DNA of 64,000 bases from Nocardioides antri (GTDB lineage: Bacteria > Actinomycetota > Actinomycetes > Propionibacteriales > Nocardioidaceae): contig NZ_VUJW01000001.1 of assembly GCF_008373765.1 (NCBI RefSeq), forward strand, positions 124,189 to 188,188. The letters are read 5' to 3'. Position 1 is the first letter of the stretch. Each line of letters begins with the position of its first letter. Both the position numbers and the translations under genes were made by a program. The notes below the pieces were generated by a model. That model was given only the letters and a program-made list of their open reading frames with translations. It had not been told where the DNA came from and did no database searches. Of the stretch, positions 8,996-17,940 are shown piece by piece.

Positions 8996-9309
8996 ATGGG
9001 CCACCTGGATGCACAGGAGGAGAAGTTCCGACACCTGTACCGCGCACTTCGACGCGGTGCTGGGGTTCGCGCGAGCGGCTCCGGGTCCAGCTGGCGCGCG
9101 CCGTCGAGGACCTCGCCGACGAGGTCGTGCACCGCGCCGACGTGACCGCGGCGATGGCCCGGCTGAGCGCCCGCGACGAGGAGAACCTGCAGTTGCACCT
9201 GTGGGAAAGGCTGGAGCCACGGGAGATCGCGGAGGTGCTCGGCCTGCCCGGCACGGTCGTACGACCTCGGCTGTCGCGCGCCAAATGGCCACGCACTTCC
9301 GCTACCGCG
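8996..9309 (+). pseudogene. Remnant of an ECF RNA polymerase sigma factor
   Basis: Three reading frames must be joined to recover the family. Frame 2 from ATG 8996 gives MGHLDAQEEKFRHLYR, frame 3 gives AHFDAVLGFAR (sigma region 2.1), and frame 1 gives a linker plus region 4 (ADVTAAMARLSARDEENLQL, EPREIAEVLGLPGTVVRPRL). Regions 2.2-2.4 are missing. A frameshift near 9044 and an internal deletion near 9070 explain this. The remnant ends against the convergent nucleotidyltransferase gene. I see no functional reading frame. Confidence 0.75.
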
Positions 9310-9310
9310 A

Positions 9311-10078
9311 TCACCGCAGCCGGGCTTCAAGCAGGCGCTTGGTCACGGTCGAGAGGAGTGCACCGACAGCTGCTTCATCCAGCGACGCGTCCTCACCGCG
9401 ACGAAGTGCGACTGCCGCGTCGATCACGTCCGACTCGGACCAACGGTCACGTGCCCAGGAGGCGCCTTCCAGCTTCGACCCGAGGACGTCCTCCTCCACG
9501 AACCTCCATGCCCTGCAGGCGTTCAGCACCGAGTACAGAGTCGCGTTCTCGTGAGCGCGGTGCCACACCATCGACTCGTACATGGCTTCCAGCAGGCGCG
9601 CGCGGGGGACGTCGACGAAGATGGTCCTCGCCGGAGGCCCACTGATGGCGACGCCCGAGCGGTGCGCGATGGCACGGTCCAGCACGTACCAGAACCCCGG
9701 CTCCGCGCCGGCGTCCAGGTGGATATCTGTGGGCATGCGCGGGCCGCCGCTGACGTTCAGCTCGAAGTCGGCACCCGTGGGCGGTGAGGCAGCGGCATCG
9801 CGGCGATAGAGGGTGAACTCCACGCCGCGTGCCGGACAGGCTCCGCTGACGTCGACGATGGCTGACGCGACGCTCTGCTTCTGCGCGTCCCCCAGCGCTG
9901 AGCTCGATACAGCGGCTATGTCGACGTCGCTCTCGCCAGGGACGTACCCGCCGAGGGCAACGGACCCGACGAAGTACACGCCGACCAGGTCGGCCCCGAG
10001 GATGCGCGTCAGAACGCCGGCTACCTGCTCACCGAACACGTCGATCTCGGGCGTGGACACCCCGCCATCATGAGCCAC
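9311..10078 (-). CDS. AadA-like nucleotidyltransferase (DUF4111)
   Basis: 255 aa. An N-terminal nucleotidyltransferase core shows GVYFVGSVALGGYVPGESDVDIAAV (G-S...S-D-x-D), with another acidic residue in RGVEFTLYRR as expected for the third carboxylate. A C-terminal helical domain has HENATLYSVLNACRAWRF and GASWARDRW, the pattern seen in spectinomycin/streptomycin adenylyltransferases (ANT(3'')/ANT(9)). Resistance activity is inference; the chromosomal setting shows no integron or transposon. GTG 10078 is assumed; GTG 10060 is an in-frame alternative. Confidence 0.78.
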   Translation of the reverse strand: MAHDGGVSTPEIDVFGEQVAGVLTRILGADLVGVYFVGSVALGGYVPGESDVDIAAVSSSALGDAQKQSVASAIVDVSGACPARGVEFTLYRRDAAASPPTGADFELNVSGGPRMPTDIHLDAGAEPGFWYVLDRAIAHRSGVAISGPPARTIFVDVPRARLLEAMYESMVWHRAHENATLYSVLNACRAWRFVEEDVLGSKLEGASWARDRWSESDVIDAAVALRRGEDASLDEAAVGALLSTVTKRLLEARLR

Positions 10079-10402
10079 GGAGCGAACCTGGCTGCCAGCG
10101 GATCGGCGGCAGCGAGCGCACGCCGGGCGGAACTAGCGTGCGCATGCAGGGCGGCGTTCGCGGGCGTTGAAGTGCCGAGCGAGTCGCCGGCCTCTGACGC
10201 CACGGGTAGTGGCCACAACCGCCGGACAGTGGCCCGACCGTGCAACTGCCACGGCGTTGTTGTCACTGCCAGGGTGGTCGACCACCCGGACAGCGACCAC
10301 CACACCCGGCCAGCATTCCGGCCGCCCGCTTCACGGCAGTACCACGCAGTCCGTGCGGTAGTAGCCGGTCGGCGTCAGCGCGGGTTTCGTACGTGCTCCG
10401 GG
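10079..10402. other. Non-coding interval with a 16-bp perfect palindrome
   Basis: No credible gene on either strand. It contains GGGTGGTCGACCACCC (10272-10287), a perfect 16-bp palindrome, and two imperfect copies of an ACC-CCGGACAG motif about 60 bp apart (near 10221 and 10281). The interval is upstream of the nucleotidyltransferase gene, so a regulatory role is possible. Confidence 0.5.
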
Positions 10403-11020
10403 CTAATCCACCCCGACTGCGACCAGGTAGTCGCGGCAGTCAACGACGGCATCCAGCGCATCGGGATGGCCGTTTGTCCAGCTTTCGATGGTCACCCTCA
10501 GCGATCCATTCGGTTCGGTCGACGCCAAGATCTGATCCTCGGTTGCCGGGCCACTACTTCCCTCATGCCGAGGCAGATGCTCCGCGACCTGTCTGATGAT
10601 CTCGCAGCAGCCCGTGTCGTAATCGGCGTCAGGCCTCCACCCCTTGCTAGCGGCTACGTCGAAGATCATGTCCACTACCTCGTCGGGACACGGCGGTCCC
10701 GGGTCGGCCTCCGCATCGTTGCCTCCGCTTCCTGTCATTCCAGACATCGACATGCCGATGGCGATCGCGCTACCTGCCATTCCGATGAGGACAAGCGCGG
10801 CAGCCCCAATCACCATCACCCTGCTCTGGGTCCACCACGACTGGTCGAGGAACGGCCGCGAGTCCGATGCCCTTGGCTGCGCCGACTTCGATGGCCCTGA
10901 CGGCGATCCGGGAACCTCTGGGGGACCGTACTCGTGGGTCCAGGAGGTGCCATCCCAGTATCGCGTGCCAGGACCGGACGGATTGGGGTACCAGCCAGGT
11001 GGCATCGGGCCCTGGGTCAT
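10403..11020 (-). CDS. DUF2510 domain membrane protein
   Basis: 205 aa. The N-terminal DUF2510 motif is clear: PPGWYPNPSGPGTRYWDGTSWT (residues about 7-28, given in outline). A Pro/Ser-rich linker and one membrane helix (VMVIGAAALVLIGMAGSAIAIG, about 68-89) follow, then an extracytoplasmic domain with Cys residues in GPPCPDEV, TGCCEII and VDCRDYL. This topology is common in actinobacterial cell-surface proteins. Function is unknown. Confidence 0.82.
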   Translation of the reverse strand: MTQGPMPPGWYPNPSGPGTRYWDGTSWTHEYGPPEVPGSPSGPSKSAQPRASDSRPFLDQSWWTQSRVMVIGAAALVLIGMAGSAIAIGMSMSGMTGSGGNDAEADPGPPCPDEVVDMIFDVAASKGWRPDADYDTGCCEIIRQVAEHLPRHEGSSGPATEDQILASTEPNGSLRVTIESWTNGHPDALDAVVDCRDYLVAVGVD

Positions 11021-11360
11021 CTTTGAAGGCTACTTTTCGACCGCCGCGGCGTCGACAAATCGGACGAGGCAGTTACGACGCCGGATGGTTGCAATCAGTC
11101 CATCCTCATCGTGAGGTTCGGCGTGGAACTCGAGGCCCAAGTCCTGCTGCGCGTCGATGATCAGGGCCTGATCGACGACCCCAAGATCTTCATCCGCCCA
11201 CTACCCGCCCTCGGGACCCTGTTTGCGGCGCTCCCGCCGCGGGTCTCGGCCAGGCGTCGTGGGCGACTGACGGGCGGCGTCGCGGCGGTCCTCACCTGGC
11301 CCATCGGATTCGTCCTGCGTTCGGCCGACCGCCTCGCACCCCGGTTCCTTGTAGACCTGT
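11021..11360. other. Interval with one weak ORF, otherwise nothing recognised
   Basis: A GTG-initiated plus-strand ORF (11111-11467) has fair third-position GC over its first 85 codons. However, it has no Shine-Dalgarno sequence, matches no family I know and runs into the 3' end of the methyltransferase gene on the other strand. It may be a gene fragment. I do not call it as a gene. Confidence 0.3.
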
Positions 11361-12170
11361 TCAATCCTGCGACCTCGGCGCTCGCATGTCATGGCGCGCT
11401 TCTTCTTGGGCGCTGCGAGGCGCGATGCGGGCCCGGTATCCCCATGCGCGACCCAACGCTCCGGTGACCAGCCCCTGGTCGCCCGCCAAGGGGCGTCCGT
11501 CGAGCTCGAGAGCCGAGATGCGCAGGGGCCCTCCCTGCAGTAGCAGCTCGAGGTCCACCGGACTGTAACAGCGGACGGATTGTGTGGTCGGCTCACCATT
11601 CGGGCCGTCGAACCACCAGGAGTCCAGTAGACGATTGAGGATCCCGTCGAAGTCGACCCGCTGCCGCAGCCCGGTCTCCTCATCGACGACTTCCTGCCCG
11701 GCGTCGAGGATCCATCCTGCGGGGTTGAAGACGTCGAGCACGACCACGCCATCCGCCGCGAGCCACTCACCGGCAATCCGGTCCAACAAGGCGCGCTGAT
11801 CCTCGTCCGAACCGACCCCGAAACCGTTCCAGATCACCACTGCCTCAAACCGATCCTGCAGCTCCACGGTCATGAAGTCGCCCTGAACAATCTCGAGGCG
11901 AGCTGCCGGATGCTCGGAAGCGAGTTGTCGGGCGTACCCAGTGCGGACTTCGCTGAGCTCCACACAGGTCACCTGGTATCCGGCGAGCGCGGTGGCCACG
12001 GCCGACCCGCCTGCCCCCGATCCGAGTTCGAGCACGCGGCCAGAGGTGACCCCGCCGAACCGCGCGATTGCCTGCGCCCGCTCGTGGTGATGAGCCAGGA
12101 TCCCGGACGGCCCGGCAGCCGCAGATTTCCGGTCATAGAACTCAGCAACCCATGGCGGCGCGGCTCGCAT
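11361..12170 (-). CDS. SAM-dependent class I methyltransferase
   Basis: 269 aa from ATG 12170, which has CAGGATGG upstream; an in-frame extension to 12377 has no methyltransferase-like content. Motif I is GRVLELGSGAGGSAVATALAG (glycine loop about residue 50), followed by VTCVELSE with the acidic residue that contacts ribose and by EIVQGDFMTVEL. The region FEAVVIWNGFGVGSDEDQ is motif II-like. The C-terminal FDGPNGEPTTQSVRCYSPVDLELLL resembles small-molecule methyltransferases. The substrate is unknown. Confidence 0.82.
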   Translation of the reverse strand: MRAAPPWVAEFYDRKSAAAGPSGILAHHHERAQAIARFGGVTSGRVLELGSGAGGSAVATALAGYQVTCVELSEVRTGYARQLASEHPAARLEIVQGDFMTVELQDRFEAVVIWNGFGVGSDEDQRALLDRIAGEWLAADGVVVLDVFNPAGWILDAGQEVVDEETGLRQRVDFDGILNRLLDSWWFDGPNGEPTTQSVRCYSPVDLELLLQGGPLRISALELDGRPLAGDQGLVTGALGRAWGYRARIAPRSAQEEARHDMRAPRSQD

Positions 12171-12273
12171 GGGGCCATCCTGAGCGACTCGAGCCAGGGT
12201 TGCCACTGTTGGGAGAGACCTCGATGGGACTTCTGCGTCGCGGGAGGATCCTGGAGATGCCCGTGGCCACGTC

Positions 12274-12729
12274 CTAGGGAGAGATGCCCCGGCGTCCGTC
12301 CTCGTGGACCGACGACCTGCCGGCGACACTGCGGTCCCGCACCCCACGAGCCGCCGCGGCCGCCCGCTCCAGCGCACGCAGGACCCCGACGGCGTGCGCG
12401 TGGAAGATCTGACCGGACGGCGTCAGCGTCACTGGCCGGTGTGAGCGGTCCACCAGCTGGCATTCAAGTGCTCTCTCCAGACGAGCGATCCGCGCGGACA
12501 GTCCCGGTTGCGAGATGTGGGACGCCTGCGCTGCGGCTGTGAAGGATCCGCTCGCAATGAGTTGCACGAACGCTCGAATCTCTTCAGCGGTGCAGTCCAC
12601 CCGCGTGGACGGCGAACAGATGGTGCCTGCCTGATCGGCGTCGTCGCCACCGGAACTGATTGCCATCGGGGACAAATGACCTGCGTCGACAGTTGGGCTG
12701 TGTCTCGAGCGCTGGTCTTCTCGGTGCAT
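12274..12729 (-). CDS. HTH-only LysR-type protein
   Basis: About 151 aa. A complete LysR-type winged HTH is present (EIRAFVQLIASGSFTAAAQA, QPGLSARIARLERALECQLVDRS, VTLTPSGQIFHAHA; residues about 52-115), but the usual effector domain of about 200 residues is absent. The protein ends about 35 residues after the HTH. ATG 12729 is chosen because it sits just downstream of a 19-bp palindrome; ATG 12666 is possible. It may be a truncated regulator that still binds DNA or a decaying gene. Confidence 0.62.
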   Translation of the reverse strand: MHREDQRSRHSPTVDAGHLSPMAISSGGDDADQAGTICSPSTRVDCTAEEIRAFVQLIASGSFTAAAQASHISQPGLSARIARLERALECQLVDRSHRPVTLTPSGQIFHAHAVGVLRALERAAAAARGVRDRSVAGRSSVHEDGRRGISP

Positions 12730-12738
12730 TCGCCCATT

Positions 12739-12769
12739 CTCACGACGGCGTCGTGAGGTGAGTGTGAGG
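12739..12769. promoter_or_regulatory. 19-bp perfect palindrome plus two phased GTGAGG repeats
   Basis: CTCACGACG-G-CGTCGTGAG (12739-12757) is a perfect palindrome 10 nt upstream of the LysR-like start codon. GTGAGG occurs at 12753-12758 and again at 12764-12769, exactly 11 bp apart. GTGTGAGGTCGG (12762-12773) recurs exactly at 17153-17164, in front of the OmpR-type response regulator gene. Either an autoregulatory LysR site or a response-regulator site is plausible. Confidence 0.4.
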
Positions 12770-12865
12770 TCGGAAGGACGTCTGTCGGGCCGCGGGAGGG
12801 CACGCGTAGAACTGGGCCCGGTCAGTGACTCGGACCCAGTTCTCGACATGCCGGCTCTGGTGGGC

Positions 12866-13405
12866 TCAGCCCGACGTCACCCATCTGGTCATGTGTCGAA
12901 TGGTTCGCAGCCAGTCCGACTCCAGTTCTCCGTTGCGCCGGGTGCCTTGAGCCACGACAGCGAGTCGCACTTCGTCGGGGTCGCCGATCGATGACCGCGC
13001 GATCCGCACCCTGACCCGCTCGTTCTCGTAATCGATCGAGAGGGAGGTGTCGGCGTGCCGGACCGCGTCGCCGAGCCTCCATCCGTCTGTCTCCACCAGC
13101 CCGAAGTCGCTGCCCCGCGTCGTGCCGGCGACGAATGCGTACTCCGGGCCTCGCCGGTGCGGATCGACGTCAACGAATACGGCGATGGATCCTCCGGACC
13201 GGAGGGTGGGGCGCACGTCGTCGTGTGCCGTCTTCACGATCAAGGCGCGGTCGGTATGGGCGAGCCGGACGTCGTGGATGTCCATACCTGTCCGCGCCTC
13301 CCCGCGGACGTCCTTGAACTCTGCGGTGTCTGCCATGGCGGCAGGTGACGCCGCGGCCAGGAGAGCGCCGACACAAGCCGCCGTTCCCATTGATTTTCGC
13401 AACAT
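12866..13405 (-). CDS. Secreted protein of unknown function
   Basis: 179 aa. A Sec signal peptide (MLRKSMGTAACVGALLAAAS, cleavage expected after AMA near residue 24) precedes a mature domain of about 150 aa rich in beta-strand patterns (DVRLAHTDRALIVKTAHDD, GGSIAVFVDVD, EYAFVAGTTRG, ENERVRVRIARSSIG). I do not recognise the family with certainty; similar small secreted proteins are widespread in Nocardioides-like genomes. AGGAGA precedes the ATG. Confidence 0.7.
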   Translation of the reverse strand: MLRKSMGTAACVGALLAAASPAAMADTAEFKDVRGEARTGMDIHDVRLAHTDRALIVKTAHDDVRPTLRSGGSIAVFVDVDPHRRGPEYAFVAGTTRGSDFGLVETDGWRLGDAVRHADTSLSIDYENERVRVRIARSSIGDPDEVRLAVVAQGTRRNGELESDWLRTIRHMTRWVTSG

Positions 13406-13557
13406 TTCAATCTCCTCATTTCAGGTTTCGGTTGCGGTTCCTAGACGGGGTTGCCTGCGTCCGGGTTGCGCCGCTGGGGCTGGCATAGGAATGCGTTATG
13501 GCTGTACGGCGCCACGCGCGTCGGGCCTGGTCGACGCCTCCAGCTCTCTCCACCGAG

Positions 13558-14772
13558 TCAGGGCGAGCTGAGGGCGGCGGTGGGGCTGAGCCGGGCTGCG
13601 CGCGCCGAGGGATAGAGCCCTGCGACCGCGCCGATCACGACAGTTGCGACGATGCTGCCGGCCAGCACCCAAAGGGGTATGACGGTGGGCCAGCCGCGTG
13701 ATTGCGCGTAGACCGTGGTGACCATTGCACCCAGCAGGGCTCCGGCTACGCCTCCGAGGACCGAAAGGAGGATCGACTCCGCGAGGAACTGGGTCCTGAT
13801 CTGGCCCTTGGTCGCGCCTAGAGCGCGACGAAGCCCGATCTCACCGCGGCGCTCGAGCACCGAGATGACCATGGTGTTGGCGACGCCGATGCCGCCCACC
13901 AGCAGGGCGACTGCACCGAGCCCGACCAGCAGACCGGTGAAGGCCTGGTCGGCGGCCTCCCGCGCGGCCAAGGCGTCGGAGGGTCTGCTGACCTTGACCT
14001 CCTCGGGGTTCTCCGGGTTGGCCGTGGCGGCGAGGGCGTCACGAACCGCGTCGACGGTCTCGTCGGAAGATCGTTCGTAGATCTTGGTGGGATGGCCGTC
14101 GAAGCCCAGGTGCTGTTGGGCCACCGGAGAACCGACGAGGGCCGAGGAGTTGATCTCGGGAGCCAACGGCACGGGGTCCAGGATCCCGACGACGGTGAAC
14201 CAGCGGTTCCCGAGCCAGACCTGTACGTCCGGGCCGGCGCGCGGGATGCCGAGCCGCTCGGCCGCCAGCGAGCCCAGCACGACGGCGGGGTAGCGGGCGG
14301 TCGCGTCGTTGAGCCAGGTGCCGCTTGCCAGGTCTGCTTCCAGCGTCTCCAGCAGATCGAGCTCGGCTGCCTGCACCGAGATTCCGCCTGTCTCGATGGC
14401 AGGAATCAGGTCGGTGCGGCGCACGGTGGTGTCGCTGACGGTGCCGGTCGCGCTGACGGTCTCGACGGAGTCGATGCGCGCGATCATTCCGACCGATTGC
14501 TTGGGAAGGGAGGCGTCCTCGCCGAACAGGGTCTGACCCGGGGTCACGGTCAGCATGTTGGTCCCTAGCCGGTCGAGCAGTGCGCTGAGCTGAGCCTGGC
14601 TCGAGCTAGAGATTCCTACCACCGAGGTCATGGCGGCGATCCCGATGGCAATTCCAAGGGCTGACAGGACTGCCCGGAGCGGTCGGGTACGGAGTCCGGT
14701 GCCGCCGACGCGGATCACGTCGGCTGGATGCAGCCGAGCCGGTCGCAGCTCGTGGGTCTTGACCTGCCTCAT
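13558..14772 (-). CDS. MacB-type ABC transporter permease (FtsX family)
   Basis: 404 aa. It has one N-terminal membrane helix ([20 protein letters not shown]), a periplasmic-type MacB_PCD domain (residues about 60-270) and a C-terminal FtsX domain with three helices ([59 protein letters not shown]). The [18 protein letters not shown] coupling motif is typical. Its ATG overlaps the ATPase stop by 4 nt, making it the last gene of a four-gene efflux operon. The cargo is unknown; antibiotics or exported peptides are typical for the family. Confidence 0.92.
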   Translation of the reverse strand: MRQVKTHELRPARLHPADVIRVGGTGLRTRPLRAVLSALGIAIGIAAMTSVVGISSSSQAQLSALLDRLGTNMLTVTPGQTLFGEDASLPKQSVGMIARIDSVETVSATGTVSDTTVRRTDLIPAIETGGISVQAAELDLLETLEADLASGTWLNDATARYPAVVLGSLAAERLGIPRAGPDVQVWLGNRWFTVVGILDPVPLAPEINSSALVGSPVAQQHLGFDGHPTKIYERSSDETVDAVRDALAATANPENPEEVKVSRPSDALAAREAADQAFTGLLVGLGAVALLVGGIGVANTMVISVLERRGEIGLRRALGATKGQIRTQFLAESILLSVLGGVAGALLGAMVTTVYAQSRGWPTVIPLWVLAGSIVATVVIGAVAGLYPSARAARLSPTAALSSP

Positions 14773-15455
14773 GCCGCCTCCGTGGCGTCGTCGCGGACTT
14801 GTCCGTCGTGCATGATGATCTGGCGGGGAAGGGTGGCGGCCAGCTCGCGGTCGTGCGTGATCACGACCACCGTCGTTCCGGTCTCGTTCAGCTCCTTCAG
14901 CAGCGACTCGATGCCCGCGCCGGCAATGCTGTCCAGGTTGCCGGTTGGTTCGTCGGCCAGCAGCAGGGGCGGGTTGCCGACTACCGCGCGGGCGATGGCG
15001 ACGCGTTGCCGCTCTCCTCCGGAGAGCTCGTGCGGACGGTGGTCGAGGCGGTGGCCCAGTCCCACTCGGCCGAGGGCTGCCGTGGCCTGCGAGCGTCGCT
15101 CGGCCAGGGTCGCACCTGTGTAGAGCAGCCCGTCTGCGACGTTGTCCACGGCGGTCGTCCCGACTGCGAGGTGAAACTGTTGGAAGACGAACCCGATGCG
15201 GCGGGCCCTCAGCGCTGACAATGCTCGGTCGCTCAGCCGGGACACATCGTGCCCGTCGACCTTCACAGTCCCGGAGGTGGGACGGTCCAGGGTGCCGACC
15301 ACGTGAAGCAGTGTCGACTTCCCGGACCCGGAGGGGCCGACGATGGCCAGCATCTCGCCGTACTCGACGGACAGGGAGACCGACTGCAGGGCTCTGACCG
15401 GTGGTTCGCCGGGGTAGTGGCGCGATACCTCGTGGAGCTCGAGAACGGCACTCAT
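14769..15455 (-). CDS. MacB/LolD-type ABC transporter ATPase
   Basis: 228 aa, complete. Walker A is [12 protein letters not shown] (about residue 40), the signature is [14 protein letters not shown], and Walker B is [15 protein letters not shown], with the H-loop in [11 protein letters not shown]. The FVFQQFHL Q-loop is also present. It overlaps its neighbours by 4 nt on both sides. It drives the FtsX-type permease of this operon. Confidence 0.94.
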   Translation of the reverse strand: MSAVLELHEVSRHYPGEPPVRALQSVSLSVEYGEMLAIVGPSGSGKSTLLHVVGTLDRPTSGTVKVDGHDVSRLSDRALSALRARRIGFVFQQFHLAVGTTAVDNVADGLLYTGATLAERRSQATAALGRVGLGHRLDHRPHELSGGERQRVAIARAVVGNPPLLLADEPTGNLDSIAGAGIESLLKELNETGTTVVVITHDRELAATLPRQIIMHDGQVRDDATEAA

Positions 15456-16519
15456 GACGCGGGCACCTCGACGTCCATACCCGCCTGCAACCCAGGGCCC
15501 GTGACCTCGACCCGCCCAGCGGCGAAGACCCCCAGCTCGACCTTCACCGTACGGGAGGCGCCGTTCTCGACGACCACCACGGCGTATCCGCCCTCCGGTA
15601 GCGCCATCAGTCCGTTGACGGGCACCGAGAGCACGTCCTTGCGTCGCTCACTCTGGAAGGTGACGTCCACTGGCGCGGCGTCGAGATTCCCGGCAGCACC
15701 GGGTTCGACCAGGTCGATGTTCACCTCGATGGTGGTCTCCTCCTCTTCCCCCTGTTCCCCTCCGCTGGTCTTCGCGACGTTGCCCACCGAGGTCACCCGT
15801 CCGGCGGCCGTCTGCCCGTCCGGCAGGGTGACCTGCACCTCGGCCGACTTCCGGGCGAGGGATCGCTGCTCCACCGGGAGGTCCACGTTGACCACCCGCC
15901 CCAGTCCGCTAGCGGTGATGACCGGCTGCCCGGGCCCGGTTCCTGAGCCCACGGTGGTCTCGTGATCGGCGACGCGCACCGGACCGGGCTCGAACACGAC
16001 CGAGCCCCAGGTGATCTCGCCGGTTTCGCTCAGGCCCTCGTCCTCCTGCCAGTCGCGCACCGCGGAAGCTGTGTAGCTGGTGTACGTCTGGTCGACTTCG
16101 AGATCCTCGCCGTATCCCATGGCCCGCAGGTTGCGCTCCAGCTGCAGGACGTCGTCCCCTTCGCTGCCCACGGTGATGGTGCGATAGGCCGGCACCTTGC
16201 CGTACATCAGGAAGATCGACTGGCCGTCGACGGCGTACAAACCCTGACCGCGGCGCACCACGGCACCCTTGGCGGGGAGTCCGGTGATCGTCCCGGCCAC
16301 CTTGCCGGTGATCGGCCGCTGATCGGCGTATCCCAAGGTGCCGTCGAGGGTCTCGGTCATCACCAGGTCGCCCCGCTCGACCGGAGCGGTTGCCGTGCCA
16401 CCGGTGGGCGAAGCCTTCGCCTGACCGGAGCTGTCCTGTCCGACTGCATAGGCAATCCCGACGCCCGAGATGGCCGCCACAGAAAATGCGGTGCCCAGCC
16501 AGCGAGTGTGCCTCTTCAC
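15452..16519 (-). CDS. Membrane-fusion-like subunit with peptidoglycan-binding domain
   Basis: 355 aa from GTG 16519, which overlaps the upstream stop as GTGA. One N-terminal membrane helix (about residues 8-30) is followed by a lipoyl/barrel-sandwich-like region, a PG_binding_1 domain ([39 protein letters not shown]) and beta-barrel segments ([40 protein letters not shown]). Actinobacterial MacA-like proteins have this layout. It probably bridges the ABC permease and the cell wall. Confidence 0.85.
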   Translation of the reverse strand: MKRHTRWLGTAFSVAAISGVGIAYAVGQDSSGQAKASPTGGTATAPVERGDLVMTETLDGTLGYADQRPITGKVAGTITGLPAKGAVVRRGQGLYAVDGQSIFLMYGKVPAYRTITVGSEGDDVLQLERNLRAMGYGEDLEVDQTYTSYTASAVRDWQEDEGLSETGEITWGSVVFEPGPVRVADHETTVGSGTGPGQPVITASGLGRVVNVDLPVEQRSLARKSAEVQVTLPDGQTAAGRVTSVGNVAKTSGGEQGEEEETTIEVNIDLVEPGAAGNLDAAPVDVTFQSERRKDVLSVPVNGLMALPEGGYAVVVVENGASRTVKVELGVFAAGRVEVTGPGLQAGMDVEVPAS

Positions 16520-17043
16520 TGGGTTTCCTCGAACGAGAACTCCCGGCACGCCTCCTGCGCGGCCTCGAAGTCAGAGTCGTTCGGGTCGATCTCGACGCCC
16601 ATCTCGCCGTCACCGCCGTCGAAGTCCGGATCAGGCATGTCAACCCCGTGTTCGCGCATGCAGCGGGCGAAGTCGACCATCCGCTGCTTGTCCTCCTCGG
16701 TGAATCCGCCACCATCCACGCCGCCCATGCCCTCCGCGTGCTCAGCGCACGCCTCCTTCGCCGCAGCGAACGCTTCCGCGTCGACACCGGGCATCGGGCC
16801 ACCCAGTCCGGGAGCGAGGCCCACGTCGCCGCCCTTGCCGTCGTCGGCCGGCTTCGGATCGGGGATGTCCACCCCGTTCTCCCTCATGCACTTGGCCCAG
16901 GCCAGCGCCGCGGCGTCCGGGTCCTGCGCTGGGTCGCCGGCGCCGGGCTCTCCCTTGCCGCCATCACTCGCGCCACAGGCGCTGAACGACAGTGCAGTCA
17001 CCACCACAAACAGGCTGCCCAAGAGCCTCAATCGCGTCACCAT
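16516..17043 (-). CDS. Lipoprotein with two CMRE-H/N-GV cysteine repeats
   Basis: 175 aa from ATG 17043 (AAGGAGGA upstream). The signal peptide ends in a lipobox (LSFSAC, Cys about residue 23). Two repeats follow: WAKCMRENGVDIPDP...AAKEACAEHAEG and FARCMREHGVDMPDPDF...AAQEACREF. Each supplies Cys-x5-7-acidic and a second Cys in an AxEAC context, suggesting a disulphide or metal site per repeat. Acidic Gly-rich spacers separate them. It is the first gene of the efflux operon, translationally coupled to the fusion-like subunit, and may be a capture protein or sensor. Confidence 0.8.
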   Translation of the reverse strand: MVTRLRLLGSLFVVVTALSFSACGASDGGKGEPGAGDPAQDPDAAALAWAKCMRENGVDIPDPKPADDGKGGDVGLAPGLGGPMPGVDAEAFAAAKEACAEHAEGMGGVDGGGFTEEDKQRMVDFARCMREHGVDMPDPDFDGGDGEMGVEIDPNDSDFEAAQEACREFSFEETQ

Positions 17044-17283
17044 CAGTTGTTCCTCCTTCTCGGGGGAGCGCTGCTTGGCTCCCGGACGGCTCATCTCAAC
17101 CGAGAGCGCGTAAAGCGGCTGTGAGGACTCCGAGCGGGCTGACTGACGTGGCGTGTGAGGTCGGCCTCGGAGGAGAATCGGCATTCGGGCCGCTGACCGA
17201 CGCCCGGGGCCTCACGCGGATCACACATTTCCGGATCGACAATGTGCGCGTGGCCCTGTCGCCCCCAACTCCGAGGAGGTCTG
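17044..17283. promoter_or_regulatory. Divergent promoter region between efflux operon and two-component genes
   Basis: 240 bp separates the lipoprotein start (minus) from the response regulator start (plus). TGTGAGG occurs at 17120-17126 and 17154-17160, 34 bp apart (about three helical turns), and an inverted CCTCAC copy lies at about 17210. These are candidate sites for the adjacent OmpR-type regulator. No confident -10/-35 pair was identified. Confidence 0.4.
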
Positions 17284-17940
17284 ATGCGAGTGCTGGTGGT
17301 CGAAGACGAGCGGGTGCTGGCCGAGGCCATCGCCAGAGGCCTTCGCCGTGAGGCCATGGCTGTCGACGTGGCCTTCGATGGACTGGAAGCGGTGGAACGC
17401 GTTGGGATCAACGACTACGACGTCGTGGTGCTCGATCGAGACCTGCCCGGACTCCATGGTGACGACGTCTGTTCCCGACTGGTCGAGGGTGAGGCCTCCG
17501 CTCGCGTGCTGATGCTCACCGCCGCCGGCGAGGTTCGGCACCGGGTCGCAGGACTCGCCCTCGGGGCCGACGACTATCTGCCAAAGCCCTTCGCCTTCGC
17601 GGAGCTCGTGGCGCGAGTTCGGGCGCTGGCCCGACGAAGCTCTCCTCCGGTCCCGCCGGTGCTCGAGCGGCGCGACGTCCGATGCGACCCGAACCGCCGA
17701 GAGGTCACTCGCGCTGGCTCACCGGTGGAGCTGTCGCGCAAGGAGTTCGGTGTGTTGGAGGAGCTCCTCAGGGCGGACGGCAACGTGGTCTCGGCCGAGC
17801 AACTTCTGGAGAAGGTCTGGGACGAGCACACGGATCCGTTCACGACCGTGGTTCGAGTCACGGTCATGACGCTGCGGCGCAAGCTCGGTAACCCGCCCTT
17901 GATCGAAACCGTCCACGGGGTTGGGTACCGGTTGCCATGA
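17284..17940 (+). CDS. OmpR/PhoB-family response regulator
   Basis: 218 aa from ATG 17284 (GAGGAGGT upstream). The receiver starts MRVLVVEDERVLAEAIA, the phospho-acceptor Asp is in VVVLDRDLPG, and Thr/Lys switch residues are in MLTAAG and YLPKPF. The C-terminal winged helix reads SPVELSRKEFGVLEELLRADG...FTTVVRVTVMTLRRKLG...VHGVGYRL. Its last codons overlap the kinase start as ATGA. It probably controls the divergent efflux operon. Confidence 0.93.
   Translation: MRVLVVEDERVLAEAIARGLRREAMAVDVAFDGLEAVERVGINDYDVVVLDRDLPGLHGDDVCSRLVEGEASARVLMLTAAGEVRHRVAGLALGADDYLPKPFAFAELVARVRALARRSSPPVPPVLERRDVRCDPNRREVTRAGSPVELSRKEFGVLEELLRADGNVVSAEQLLEKVWDEHTDPFTTVVRVTVMTLRRKLGNPPLIETVHGVGYRLP

Noticed and set aside
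9311..10078. AadA-like gene as part of a mobile resistance cassette
   Set aside because: No integrase, attC-like site, transposase or terminal repeats nearby, and base composition is like its neighbours.
11111..11467. 118-codon plus-strand ORF with fair codon bias
   Set aside because: No ribosome-binding site, no recognised family, and it overlaps the methyltransferase gene tail to tail by over 100 bp. Left as undecided.
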